Below are positions 1 to 8,874 of a stretch of DNA of 64,000 nucleotides, in pieces. Position 1 is the first letter of the stretch. Every line of letters begins with the position of its first letter. Made by a program: the position numbers and the translations under genes. The notes under the pieces were generated by a model. The model was not told where the DNA came from and made no database searches. It saw nothing but the letters and a program-made list of their open reading frames with translations. Location: the NCBI GenBank assembly GCA_902785755.1, contig CACZZO010000003.1, forward strand, positions 242,690 through 306,689, in the 5' to 3' direction. This DNA comes from an uncultured Bacteroidia bacterium (GTDB taxonomy: Bacteria; Bacteroidota; Bacteroidia; Bacteroidales; F082).

Positions 1-1084
1 CATACATCCAGTCTTCTCGCAAAAAAGGATTCTCCTCAAAAATGTTACAATTATGATGGGCGAGATGGTCGAGTACACAGACCATGCCTTTCACCCTTCC
101 ATCCACTTCAATACGGATAATATTTGCTCCCGCGCTACAAGTCATACCAGTGAAGACACATCCCGTCAATTCCTTGAGTTCGGATTCAGAAATCCGCTTA
201 TGGCTCTCAACAACACCTCTCACATTTCTTTCCATCAAGAATTCCCCTTCCGTAGATTTTGGATAGGCTTTTGTCCATTGGGGTCCTTCTATAGCTACTT
301 CATCGAATTTCTTTTTCGTTTTCTCCGCCCACTCAAATTGCTCTTGAGTATATCGACGGTCATACTTGTCAAAAGTTGGCCATCCTTCTCTCAGCAACCC
401 CACTTCCATACAAAAAAAATAGTCCTTACGAAGGTTGCACAAGATATCGGTCATCGCCTCTATTTTCTCGAACAAATCGGGTTGGAACATAACTCTCATC
501 TCCAAATATGTCCGATTCGAAAAGCGTTCCACCAATTCTACAACTCGTTCCACATTCAAATATTCCAAATGAATGGAAATAGACAATTTCACATTGACTT
601 GCTCTCCCACCTTTAAAATGGATTCTATCTGACTTTCACTAAACGAACCATTCGAGGTAATTTGCAGCACTTCCAAACGGTTGCCAATATGTTCATGAAA
701 GAGGGAAATGATTTCGGCCAAATGAGGATGGGTTGTCGGCTCACCGCCCAACAATTCCACCTGATAACTTGGTCGGTTGGCAGAAGCAAGATGCTTAATG
801 GTTGTTTCGGCCTGTTCGAGCGTGCAAAAATCCTTTTTGTATCCTTTTCTTGCATTAAAGCAATAAGAGCATCTAATATTACAGTTCGATGTTAGCAACC
901 AAACAACTTTAATAGGCAAGCCTTCGAAGCACTCAGGTGAGCCTTGCCGGATGAGGGGCTGTTTTTTTCTCAATTGGTCATGCGCACACTGCATACGTTG
1001 CTCCTCTCGCCTATGTTTAATGGCCTTATACAATGGTTTTGCCAAAGGGATTTTGACGATAAAAGATCGGATTATTTGTTTCAT
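1..1084 (-). CDS. Radical SAM protein, C-terminus beyond window edge
   Basis: An open frame of 361 codons runs from an ATG at 1084 off the left edge, so the protein is incomplete. Residues 68-75 read CNIRCSYC, the CX3CX2C motif that binds the SAM-cleaving 4Fe-4S cluster, followed by an LLGGEPTTHP segment typical of the SAM-binding GGEP motif. Further Cys residues near the visible end (CVFTGMTCSAG and later) resemble an auxiliary SPASM-type cluster site. The start overlaps the stop of the upstream glycosyltransferase as ATGA, which implies translational coupling and a role in the same polysaccharide or glycopeptide locus. The substrate cannot be deduced. Confidence 0.85.
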   Translation of the reverse strand, partial: MKQIIRSFIVKIPLAKPLYKAIKHRREEQRMQCAHDQLRKKQPLIRQGSPECFEGLPIKVVWLLTSNCNIRCSYCFNARKGYKKDFCTLEQAETTIKHLASANRPSYQVELLGGEPTTHPHLAEIISLFHEHIGNRLEVLQITSNGSFSESQIESILKVGEQVNVKLSISIHLEYLNVERVVELVERFSNRTYLEMRVMFQPDLFEKIEAMTDILCNLRKDYFFCMEVGLLREGWPTFDKYDRRYTQEQFEWAEKTKKKFDEVAIEGPQWTKAYPKSTEGEFLMERNVRGVVESHKRISESELKELTGCVFTGMTCSAGANIIRIEVDGRVKGMVCVLDHLAHHNCNIFEENPFLREDWMY

Positions 1085-2535
1085 ATAAAAAATTTAGTAA
1101 AAATTATTCTTGCCAATTTTTTAAGACCGTGTTTCATAAATCCAAAGGAGGAAACCTTGTGGTTAATAGTATTTTTTTTTATTGCCTCCTTGTATGCCAG
1201 TTTCCATTCATCTATTTCAGTCTTTAACAAAATGGATTCAGCTTGACTTATTTTAATCTCAGTCTTACGAAGAAAAGTCTTATAGCCTTCAAAAAAAATG
1301 GGCTCGCAATTCGGGTGATTAGCCACAAATGACTGCCAGTTATTAAGACTTTTCATATAGATTGGAATGCCATGATAGATAATATGACTATCTGTATTCA
1401 ACGGCACACCATATTTAACAAACCCACATATTACAGCATCTGATCCCGCCAGACTATCTATATCCGGAATATTGAGCAACTGCTGTTGAAAAGTATGGAT
1501 AGCCCTTGTCGTTTCGTCATCAGATGTGTCGGCAGGATAGGCGGTGAAGACTCTTGCGGCAATGTGAGCGGTTTCCTTTATTCTCAGATAATCATATTCG
1601 TTTAGTTCGGACGGAGCATCAGGCAGTGAGAGATATCCAAGTTGCCTTTCCAAGTCACGGGAAGGCCTTGTTAGCCAATAGTTCTTCCGCAATCCGAATT
1701 TGTTATCCAATTCTATAAAATCGGACACCCAACGCTTCAGTCGCTGCACAGAATCTTTATCAAAACAATCTTGAAATTTTTCCTTATATTTCTTGACAAG
1801 CAGGTTTTTATGATTTTGATTCGGCATTAATGTGGCGAGTGCGGTTCCCTGCGTACCAGGCAATCTGTGATATGGTTCGCTTTTAACAGACACCACCAAT
1901 GTATTATTCAACATTTCTCCCACTTTAAGTAGCAAATCATCACCGAATGTCCTGCCATTTACAGTGCAAGTTTCAAGTATAAAATCTTTGTCAAAAATTT
2001 TTTCGTTCACAGAATGAGGCGGATAAAGAACACCGCCAACACCAACTGCATGTAAGAGCATGGAAGGTTCAGAAAAGAATTGAAAATCAAAAAGCCACTC
2101 ATTCATCGGTAACGGATTGAGGTCGGAATCGAACAAAACAAGAGACGCGGTTCTTGCCACAACAGCATATGGAAAACGAACATGTCCTTCCATAAGCATC
2201 TTTAACGTATTTTGATGATAAAAAGTGTCATCATCAACCGTTACAATAATATCTTCTGGATATTCCTGCATGGCATAGAAATACTTTTTGTGAGATCCGA
2301 GATTATCACACCAACGCAAAGTTATTTTTTTTGCAGCTATATCCTCTTGCAATGAAAGGGGCAAGTCCGCTTCTCTTTGCGGAAACTCATCTTTCGCAAG
2401 CCAAAGCAGAATTCTATCGGGTTGCATACTTTGCGCATACAAGCTTTTCAACACCATCGGAACCACATGGATGCGGGCTGGGTATGAAGTGAAGGAAACT
2501 ATCAGCAATGGCTTCTTATCGTCTTGATTATTCAT
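1081..2535 (-). CDS. Glycosyltransferase of a surface polysaccharide locus
   Basis: The protein has 484 residues from the ATG at 2535; a GTG nine bases upstream is in frame but less likely. The N-terminus (LLIVSFTSYPARI) followed by a VTVDDDTFY segment near residue 95 is typical of GT-A-fold glycosyltransferases in Bacteroidetes capsule loci; the DDD is the likely metal and nucleotide-sugar site. The C-terminal part has no recognised domain. It lies between a decayed Wzt-like ATPase and a radical SAM gene, whose start overlaps its stop. It presumably adds a sugar to a lipid-linked glycan in the cytoplasm; donor and acceptor are unknown. Confidence 0.75.
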   Translation of the reverse strand: MNNQDDKKPLLIVSFTSYPARIHVVPMVLKSLYAQSMQPDRILLWLAKDEFPQREADLPLSLQEDIAAKKITLRWCDNLGSHKKYFYAMQEYPEDIIVTVDDDTFYHQNTLKMLMEGHVRFPYAVVARTASLVLFDSDLNPLPMNEWLFDFQFFSEPSMLLHAVGVGGVLYPPHSVNEKIFDKDFILETCTVNGRTFGDDLLLKVGEMLNNTLVVSVKSEPYHRLPGTQGTALATLMPNQNHKNLLVKKYKEKFQDCFDKDSVQRLKRWVSDFIELDNKFGLRKNYWLTRPSRDLERQLGYLSLPDAPSELNEYDYLRIKETAHIAARVFTAYPADTSDDETTRAIHTFQQQLLNIPDIDSLAGSDAVICGFVKYGVPLNTDSHIIYHGIPIYMKSLNNWQSFVANHPNCEPIFFEGYKTFLRKTEIKISQAESILLKTEIDEWKLAYKEAIKKNTINHKVSSFGFMKHGLKKLARIIFTKFFI

Positions 2536-2565
2536 ACAAAACACATTTTTATACTCATCTTGCTA

Positions 2566-3864
2566 TTAGCCTTCATTTTCCCAAGATATGTCATAATCCA
2601 AAAAAGTATGTCCTACGAAAGACACACCTTTAAGAGGCACTTTCCCAGTTCCAAAATAGTCATGGTACACAACCTCCAATTGAGCGGCATCGAAGATTTC
2701 GTCAACGGCTTGGCTATCCACACTCGCGTATAGTTTTAATTGGTAAACACCCTCTGTAAGCATCAGTTTAGGAATGCGGAACCGAATGGTCGAAGAATTG
2801 GTGTCTATTTTATTCACAAACATAGAAGAACTCAGCCAAGCCACGACTTGCTTGGTGGAAGAAGACATTATTGATACCGTAATCCTCGATTTGTTGCAAA
2901 CATTCAATTTGTCGGTCGCTTGATAACCCACTTCTATGATACACTCCTCACCTACTTCAAAAATGCTTCGCTCCACCCCACTCTTGCTCAATAAGTGGAT
3001 GTGCTGGAATTTCAAAGCACCATTTCCACCCCTTACTGTTGCTTGAGGAAAGGCAGCATCCAACTCTAATACTTGATTTCTCATTAAATAGTGGTCGATG
3101 GCTCCGTCGATGTTTCCGAGGTAATCCATTCTTCCGTTCTTTAGCACAACACCTGTCTTACACAGCTTTCTGGCACTCACATGTTGTGGCTCACAAACAA
3201 CACCGTGCGGTCTTTTGCTAGGCTCAGTTCCTGCATTTTGTTGATGGCCTTCTCCCGAAATTCGATATCGCCTACGACAAGCACCTCATCCACGACAAGG
3301 ATGTCGGGGTTCAAATGGGATGCCACTGAAAAGCCTAAACGTGTTTTCTTTCCCGAACTATAGCACTAATCGGCGTGTCAATAAACCGTTCAAAACCGGA
3401 GAAATCGATGATTTCGTCCAATCTCCTTTCGATTTCCTGCCTCCTCATGCCGAGAATGGCACCATTGAGGAAGATGTTTTCGCGGCCTGTCATGTCTAGA
3501 TTGAAGCCCGTACCACCTCCAAAAGGGAGCCGATGCGCCCCACAGCCTTGATGGTTCCCGTGGTTGGTGAAGTGATTTGGGAAAGGATTTCTCGCAAGGA
3601 GCTCTTTCCTACGCGGTACTTGCCGATGATGCACACCACATCGCCTTGCTCCACCATGAAACTGATGTCTTTCAAAGCCCACACATACTCGCTTTCACCC
3701 TTGGCTTTGAGGTCGTTGGTTTTATCGATGGTGAGGAGCGGGTCTTCCCTGCGAAGCACCTTCATCGTCCACCAACGCTGTAACTCCAACGATAAATACT
3801 GGGAATTCACCTTGCCCAAGTGGTACAACTTGCTGACGTTGCTGAATTCTATTGCTGTCGGCAT
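2566..3864 (-). pseudogene. Decayed Wzt-type polysaccharide ABC transporter ATPase
   Basis: Three frames together rebuild one ABC ATPase with a C-terminal Wzt_C-like glycan-binding domain. Frame 1 (3864 to about 3520) starts MPTAIEFSNVSKLYHLG and contains a P-loop GKYRVGKSS, odd against the usual GxNGAGKST. The frame is lost near 3512-3520, where GTGGGT appears to have become GTGGT. Frame 2 carries TGRENIFLNGAILGM and is lost near 3366-3370 (ATTAAG to ATTAG). Frame 3 carries a changed signature SSGKK, Walker B LVVDE, the switch SHN and the C-terminal domain to 2566. Both lesions are single-base deletions in short runs, so sequencing error is possible, but the substituted P-loop favours true decay. 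No membrane permease partner is in the window. Confidence 0.8.
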
Positions 3865-4107
3865 ATTCTCAATCTTCCACTTATTACCTTAATTTCCTAC
3901 ACAAACAGAATTGTATACCAAAAAGGGTATAGCTTCGCAATCTGACTCACACTATACAACAAAAATCATTTGATTATCAATCGTATAACAGCAAATCATC
4001 AACATCCAATTCCTACTTGATTTCCACCGAAATGGACTTGCGTTCTAAAAAACTTTGCAAAAATATAGGTTTTTCGGATAGAAAAGACTTTGCAGCGATA
4101 AAAAAGA
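3865..4107. other. Intergenic gap in the polysaccharide locus
   Basis: This AT-rich gap separates the ABC ATPase remnant from the sugar transferase. CAAAAATA at 4058-4065 is a possible minus-strand TATTTTTG promoter box for the ATPase remnant and genes downstream, although no clear -33 TTTG accompanies it. No small gene was recognised. Confidence 0.4.
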
Positions 4108-5229
4108 TTATTTCGACCTTTTCCCCTTAAACAGAATATTCTCAAAAACTCCGATAAAATACCGCCAATCGGTGCGGAAGGGGTGCTCCAGGTAGGCCTC
4201 AAGATACTTTCTTTCGCTCTCTTGGATTTCTTCGAGTGTTTCTGGCATGTCAACATAGAACGGGGGCAGCAATCCTGGTTTCGTTTTTATCCTAAGTTGC
4301 TGTATTTCTTTGGTATACAGATTGAAATACTGCTGGCTCAGCGGCCTCACACCCACCAATTTCATCTGGCCTTTCAGCAAATTGATGAACATGGGCAACT
4401 CGTCGAGCCAAGTCTTGCGAAGGAAACGGCCCCATTCGGTAATGCGATAATCGTCATTGAATTTGCCGCCCACATCCAAGTCGTTGTTCTCGTAAATATA
4501 GGTCTGCAAATACTCAGAATAGGCGTACATAGTCCTGAACTTGAACACATTGAACGGTTTCCCGTCCTTGCCAATCCTCCGCAACTTTATCAAAGTACCA
4601 TACTCATGGTGCTCGGTGCTGGGCTGGCGCTTCTTTTGGGAAATCACGCAATAGCGGTCATGGATATATTGCTCGCTAACCACTTCAAAACCACAATAAT
4701 ACAATCTCCCCAACACTTCAGGACGTGGAAACACTTTCCTTACTTTCTTTGTGCAAAAATAATAAAACCGTCTGGTCAGAGACAATTTAGGACACACTCT
4801 ATGCCAAAGAAAATCAAAGAAATAAATAATATAAGCAATGATTTTCGGATACTTGCTGAAAATCTGGGCGCGATGCTTCTGGGCTGTGTCGAAGGCGCAG
4901 ACGAAGTAGCCATCTTGCTTCATTTTCGCATTGGCCTCACGCAAATACTGGTTCAGAAAACGGATGGCGTTCAAATGTTCTTTCGAAAACAACACGGTGG
5001 CCTCGCCATCGGGCACAGCCCATGTCTTTTCCGCAAAGTCATTCAGCCATTTCGAGCGTTCGGGGCTTCGAGGTGTTTCGGCAACGGCAATCAATTCGCG
5101 AAGTTGCTCAGGGGCTTGGTCAAACTCAAAACGGGGCGCATGTTGTGTTTCCTTCACGGCAAGGTATTCCATCACCTCGTCGTAATTGTCGCGAGCAATC
5201 ATGTGGCTAAAGAAAGACCTCAGACCCAT
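4108..5229 (-). CDS. Polyprenyl-phosphate sugar-1-phosphate transferase (bacterial sugar transferase family)
   Basis: The C-terminal half carries the phosphoglycosyltransferase core: KPFNVFKFRTM, then TEWGRFLRKTWLDELPMFINLL and GVRPLSQQYF, the family's KFRSM, R..R..DELPQ and VGPRP-like motifs. The enzyme loads a sugar phosphate onto undecaprenyl phosphate at the inner membrane and so starts repeat-unit assembly. The N-terminal part (about 200 residues) is variable, with one hydrophobic stretch (YIIYFFDFLWH). I chose the ATG at 5229, giving 373 residues; the frame is also open to a GTG at 5274, which would overlap the upstream aminotransferase by 32 bases. The neighbours suggest a diacetamido sugar as substrate, which is inference. 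Confidence 0.85.
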   Translation of the reverse strand: MGLRSFFSHMIARDNYDEVMEYLAVKETQHAPRFEFDQAPEQLRELIAVAETPRSPERSKWLNDFAEKTWAVPDGEATVLFSKEHLNAIRFLNQYLREANAKMKQDGYFVCAFDTAQKHRAQIFSKYPKIIAYIIYFFDFLWHRVCPKLSLTRRFYYFCTKKVRKVFPRPEVLGRLYYCGFEVVSEQYIHDRYCVISQKKRQPSTEHHEYGTLIKLRRIGKDGKPFNVFKFRTMYAYSEYLQTYIYENNDLDVGGKFNDDYRITEWGRFLRKTWLDELPMFINLLKGQMKLVGVRPLSQQYFNLYTKEIQQLRIKTKPGLLPPFYVDMPETLEEIQESERKYLEAYLEHPFRTDWRYFIGVFENILFKGKRSK

Positions 5230-5242
5230 GTCAATCAAAGAA

Positions 5243-6373
5243 TTACTTCGTAAGATAATTGCAAACTGCCTCACAAATCATGTCCTGATCCTTTTCGGTA
5301 AGGTAAGGATGAATCGGCAGGGAAATCACCGTGTCGGCCAATTGGTCGGAAATAGGGCAAAGATTATCGTTGATATTCAAGTAGTTGAATGCCGTCTGAC
5401 GGTGCATCGGAATGGGATAATAGATGGCCGTCGGGATGTCGAGAGCCTTCAAAGCGGCCTGCAAGCCGTTTCTAACTTCCTTGTTTTCAACCTGAAGCGT
5501 GTATTGTGCCCAACTGGAATAAAAACCTTCTGGAACAATCGGAGTCTTCACGATGTCCTTCAACTTCTCCGTATATCGCGCCGACACCTTATTAATATCT
5601 ACCAACTCATGCTCGGCAAAAGCCTTCAACTTGACCAACAAAACCGCAGCCTGAATGCTGTCCATGCGGGAGTTCATTCCGATTCGGACATTGTCGTAAC
5701 GGTCGCTGCCTTTGCCGTGGATGTGGTAGGACTCAATCAACGCGGCCCACTCGTCGTTGTCGGTGAACACCGCGCCGCCGTCGCCATAGCAGCCCACAGG
5801 TTTGGCGGGGAAGAACGAAGTGGTTGAAATGTCACCAAAAGTGCAGGCTTTTTGCTCGCCAATACGACCACCAAAACCTTGGGCACCATCTTCAAGCACA
5901 TAAAGATTGTATTTCTCAGCAATCATGCGAATGGCCTTGAAATCGGCAGGCAGGCCAAACAAGTCGACGGCGATAATCACTCGCGGCTTGAGTTTTCCGG
6001 CTTTCAAAGTCTGCTCGATTTTGCGCTCGAGGTCGGCCACACATATATTAAAGGTGTCGCGGTCGACATCCACGAAAACGGGGGTCGCGCCTTGCATGGC
6101 AATCACTTCAGCAGAAGCAAAGAAAGTAAAACTTGGCACAAACACGGCATCGCCTTCTTTCACATCCCACGCTTTCAGGGCGAGGAGCAAGGCATCAGTG
6201 CCACTATTGCAAGCTACGCAATGCTTCGCGCCCACATACTCGGCGAAAGCTGTTTCCATCTCCTTGATTTTCGGGCCCATGACAAAGGCACCCGAAGCGA
6301 CCACATCCAAAATGGCCTTGTCCATTTCGTCCTTCAGGACAGTATATTGTGTTATTAAATCCCTGAATTGCAT
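5243..6373 (-). CDS. DegT/DnrJ/EryC1/StrS aminotransferase, WbpE-like
   Basis: A PLP-dependent sugar aminotransferase of 376 residues from the ATG at 6373 (MQFRDL). The Schiff-base lysine is K191 in SFFPAKPVGCYGDGG, and the PLP-contacting SGTDA (58-62) and EDGAQ (161-165) segments are present. Members convert a 3-keto or 4-keto nucleotide sugar to the amino sugar. The motif wording resembles WbpE, which makes UDP-2-acetamido-3-amino-2,3-dideoxy-glucuronate, and the gene lies four bases after a WbpD-like acetyltransferase, which would act next. An in-frame extension to 6499 runs into that gene and was not used. The precise sugar is inferred from the pair. Confidence 0.9.
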   Translation of the reverse strand: MQFRDLITQYTVLKDEMDKAILDVVASGAFVMGPKIKEMETAFAEYVGAKHCVACNSGTDALLLALKAWDVKEGDAVFVPSFTFFASAEVIAMQGATPVFVDVDRDTFNICVADLERKIEQTLKAGKLKPRVIIAVDLFGLPADFKAIRMIAEKYNLYVLEDGAQGFGGRIGEQKACTFGDISTTSFFPAKPVGCYGDGGAVFTDNDEWAALIESYHIHGKGSDRYDNVRIGMNSRMDSIQAAVLLVKLKAFAEHELVDINKVSARYTEKLKDIVKTPIVPEGFYSSWAQYTLQVENKEVRNGLQAALKALDIPTAIYYPIPMHRQTAFNYLNINDNLCPISDQLADTVISLPIHPYLTEKDQDMICEAVCNYLTK

Positions 6374-6377
6374 AGTT

Positions 6378-6938
6378 TTATAGTATTTTGGCCAATTGAC
6401 CGTCAGTTTCTTTATACACTCGACCGCAGTCACAATGCAAAGTGGCGTTGAGGCGTTTTCCGCACTCGCAAACCCAACCGATTTGCTTGGCGGGAACACC
6501 AGCCATCAGCGCATAAGGCTTTACATCCTTGGTCACCACGGCTCCAGCGGCGATGAGGGCACTCATGCCGACCGTATGTCCGCAGACCACCGTGCAATTG
6601 GCACCCAACGAGGCACCTTCGCAAATCTTGGTCTTGGCATACACGCCATGCACTGGAAAATGCGACCTTGGCGTAGTCACATTGGTGAAAACGCAACTCG
6701 GTCCGCAAAACACATTGTCCTCAATTTCAACGCCTTCGTAAATCGAAACATTGTTTTGGATGCGCACGCCGTTGCCAATCTTGACATTGTTGCCCACATT
6801 CACGTTTTGACCTAAAGAGCAGTTTTCGCCGATCACGGCACCCGACTGCACATGGCAGAAATGCCAAATCTTTGTGCCTTTGCCAATGCTCACATTGTCA
6901 TCAACATAACTGCTATCATGTATAAAATAATCGTTCAT
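6378..6938 (-). CDS. Left-handed beta-helix sugar N-acetyltransferase, WbpD-like
   Basis: A 186-residue hexapeptide-repeat acetyltransferase. From the ATG at 6938 ([10 protein letters not shown]) the protein shows repeated IGxGxxI and VxIGNGVRI-type hexapeptides that form a parallel beta-helix trimer binding acetyl-CoA. The late segment [18 protein letters not shown] matches the WbpD type, where a GW..xGxRL tail follows the helix. Two CxC-like pairs near the C-terminus (CECG, CDCG) look like a small metal-binding knuckle. It would acetylate the 3-amino group made by the neighbouring aminotransferase. The longer frame to 6992 adds an unsupported N-terminus that overlaps the upstream gene. Confidence 0.88.
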   Translation of the reverse strand: MNDYFIHDSSYVDDNVSIGKGTKIWHFCHVQSGAVIGENCSLGQNVNVGNNVKIGNGVRIQNNVSIYEGVEIEDNVFCGPSCVFTNVTTPRSHFPVHGVYAKTKICEGASLGANCTVVCGHTVGMSALIAAGAVVTKDVKPYALMAGVPAKQIGWVCECGKRLNATLHCDCGRVYKETDGQLAKIL

Positions 6939-6957
6939 CTTTCTATAATTCAATTGT

Positions 6958-7683
6958 TTACAAAATCCAACCCGAGGCAAGCACATCCGCAATGTGTATC
7001 ACCTTGATAGGCAGGTTCTCCTTCTCGATGTATGCCTTTTGGTGCATGAGGCAAGTCATGTCGGTCGAAACGATGTATTCCGCGCCCGTGTTCAGGGCAT
7101 TCCTGACCTTATGATAGGCCATGCCCATAGCCAACGTTTCCTGTTGCACCTGCAAGGAAAAGTCGGCACCACAGCACATATCGGTCTGTTTCATCTCCAC
7201 CAATTCCAATCCTCTCACCTTCGAGAGCAACTGTCGAGCCTCCTTGCCCAAACCCAAGCCGCGCAAGGCACTGCAACTGTCGTGGAAAGTCACCTTGTGC
7301 GGAAACTCAGCCCCGAAATCATCAAACTTCAACTGGTTGACCAAAAAATCAGTCAATTCGTAGATATTGGCCACCATTCGCTTGAAATTCAAGTGGTTGG
7401 CAGTATTGAAAAACAACTCAGGATAGTGTTTCCTGATGTAATGCACACAGGCGGCAGAAGGAGCCACCACGGGGCCATCGTATGAAAAATCGTTCAAGAA
7501 CTTGTCGCCCAACTCCTTGGCTTCCTCCAGAAAACCAGCATGATATGCGAAGCGACCACAACAGGTTTGGTCTGGATTGTACTCCACTTCCACTCCAGTA
7601 CGCTGCAAAACCTTCATGGTATCGGCAGCCACTTGAGGATAGAACTGGTCAATAATGCAGGGTACAAATAATTCGACTTTCAT
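6958..7683 (-). CDS. lutA: LutA/YkgE-type cysteine-rich Fe-S oxidoreductase subunit
   Basis: The protein has 241 residues with two CCG domains: one centred on CCGRF near residue 41 and one on MCCGADF near residue 173. These bind an iron-sulfur cofactor in the LutA/GlpC/heterodisulfide reductase B family. The N-terminus [17 protein letters not shown] is typical of LutA, part of the LutABC L-lactate oxidation complex. Neither LutB nor LutC lies next to it here; instead it heads the run towards the sugar-modifying genes, which is unusual. The fold is clear, but the function in this context is uncertain. Confidence 0.85.
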   Translation of the reverse strand: MKVELFVPCIIDQFYPQVAADTMKVLQRTGVEVEYNPDQTCCGRFAYHAGFLEEAKELGDKFLNDFSYDGPVVAPSAACVHYIRKHYPELFFNTANHLNFKRMVANIYELTDFLVNQLKFDDFGAEFPHKVTFHDSCSALRGLGLGKEARQLLSKVRGLELVEMKQTDMCCGADFSLQVQQETLAMGMAYHKVRNALNTGAEYIVSTDMTCLMHQKAYIEKENLPIKVIHIADVLASGWIL

Positions 7684-7702
7684 AATGACACAAAAAATCG
7701 TG

Positions 7703-7710
7703 CAAAATTA
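7703..7710 (-). promoter_or_regulatory. Promoter -7 box for the lutA-like gene and downstream genes
   Basis: The minus-strand sequence TAATTTTG fits the Bacteroidetes sigma-ABfr -7 element TAnnTTTG. It lies 20 bases upstream of the lutA-like start, between it and the aroA stop. A -33 TTTG at the expected distance is not evident. Confidence 0.45.
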
Positions 7711-7722
7711 CGAAAAATATCC

Positions 7723-8874
7723 TTACATTATTAAAAACACATGTTTTTTTAAAAAAGAAACGTCTGACCAAAAGCGAGGATAGGATTTTTTAACCACTTC
7801 GGGATGGTCGAAAGTGACCGATCCAAACTTCATCGCCAAGGGTGCCAAAGCCATCACAATGCGGTGGTCGTTGTGGGCACAAAAATGCACGGGCTGACGA
7901 CCCAATTTTGCCAATTCCGCTTGCATAGCTCCAACCCTATCCGATTCCTTAAGATGCAGATTATCAAGGCCTAAAAACTCAGCTACAACACCCAATCCAG
8001 CACAAGTGGCGGCGAGCGTTGGATAAAGGTCGGGATGGGCAGAGAAATCGAACTGCAAAGGGCGTTTTTCGAAAGGGATTTTTCTCAGGATTATGGCCTC
8101 TTTTTCAACAAAAGTACCAACTCCAAACTGCTTCATCCAATCCACAATGACCGCATCGCCCTGAAGTGAGGGCAACGACAAGCCCCGCAACCGAATCTCA
8201 CATTCATCGGACAAAGCCGCCATCTCGTACCAATACGAAGCCGCGCTCCAATCGGCTTCAACTGTAAAACTCTTTGATTGATAAGGTTTTGGTTTGACAA
8301 AAATAGTTCTTTCATCTCGTTCCACATCAGCCCCGAAATGCCTCATCATGGTCAAAGTCATTTCGAGGTATGGCAAGGAACTCAGTTCGCCAAGTAGTTC
8401 AATTTCAAGACCTTGCGCCCACATTGGAGCGGCCAAAAGTAAAGACGAGGCAAACTGACTGCTTTGGTGCATCTCAATTTGGACTTTTCCGCCCTCAATT
8501 GGCTTTCCTACGATTCGCAAAGGCAAACATTTATCTTTTTCAACATATTGAATATCAGAACCTAATCCTCTCAAAGCCTCGACAAGTGGCGCGACAGGCC
8601 GTTGTTTCATACGTTCCGTTCCCGTCAAAATCCACTCGCCTTCGCGACAAGCCAAAAAAGTGGTCAGAAAACGCGCCGAAGTGCCGCAGTCGGCAATGTC
8701 GATGACGGCTTTGTTTTGCTGGATTTCGCGCAAGGCATTGGACAAAACAAATGTATCATTTGAATCCGAAAGGTTCTGGAAATCAGGAGCGAATCCGCCA
8801 TACGCGGCAATCATCAAGGCGCGGTTGCTTTCGCTCTTGCTGGCGGGCAGTTGGATGTCGCAGTGCAGTTTCAT
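7723..8874 (-). CDS. aroA: 3-phosphoshikimate 1-carboxyvinyltransferase (EPSP synthase)
   Basis: AroA transfers enolpyruvate from PEP to shikimate 3-phosphate in the sixth step of chorismate synthesis. The N-terminus has LPASKSESNRALMIAA, with the substrate-binding K13, S14 and R18. DCGTSARFLT near residue 62 is the PEP-loop region, and KESDRVGAM and DHRIVMALA near the C-terminus are conserved. At 383 residues it is somewhat shorter than the E. coli enzyme (427). Its start overlaps the aroB stop as ATGA, so the two shikimate genes are translationally coupled although their reactions are not consecutive. Confidence 0.96.
   Translation of the reverse strand: MKLHCDIQLPASKSESNRALMIAAYGGFAPDFQNLSDSNDTFVLSNALREIQQNKAVIDIADCGTSARFLTTFLACREGEWILTGTERMKQRPVAPLVEALRGLGSDIQYVEKDKCLPLRIVGKPIEGGKVQIEMHQSSQFASSLLLAAPMWAQGLEIELLGELSSLPYLEMTLTMMRHFGADVERDERTIFVKPKPYQSKSFTVEADWSAASYWYEMAALSDECEIRLRGLSLPSLQGDAVIVDWMKQFGVGTFVEKEAIILRKIPFEKRPLQFDFSAHPDLYPTLAATCAGLGVVAEFLGLDNLHLKESDRVGAMQAELAKLGRQPVHFCAHNDHRIVMALAPLAMKFGSVTFDHPEVVKKSYPRFWSDVSFLKKHVFLIM

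Noticed and set aside
53..616. 187-codon plus-strand frame at the left edge
   Set aside because: The minus strand encodes a radical SAM protein with a clear CX3CX2C motif; the plus frame is its shadow.
3999..4256. 85-codon minus-strand frame near the sugar transferase end
   Set aside because: It overlaps the C-terminus of the sugar transferase in another frame, has no domain pattern and looks like a shadow frame.
6374..6499. N-terminal extension of the DegT aminotransferase
   Set aside because: It is read inside the acetyltransferase gene in another frame; the ATG at 6373 gives the normal MQFRDL start.
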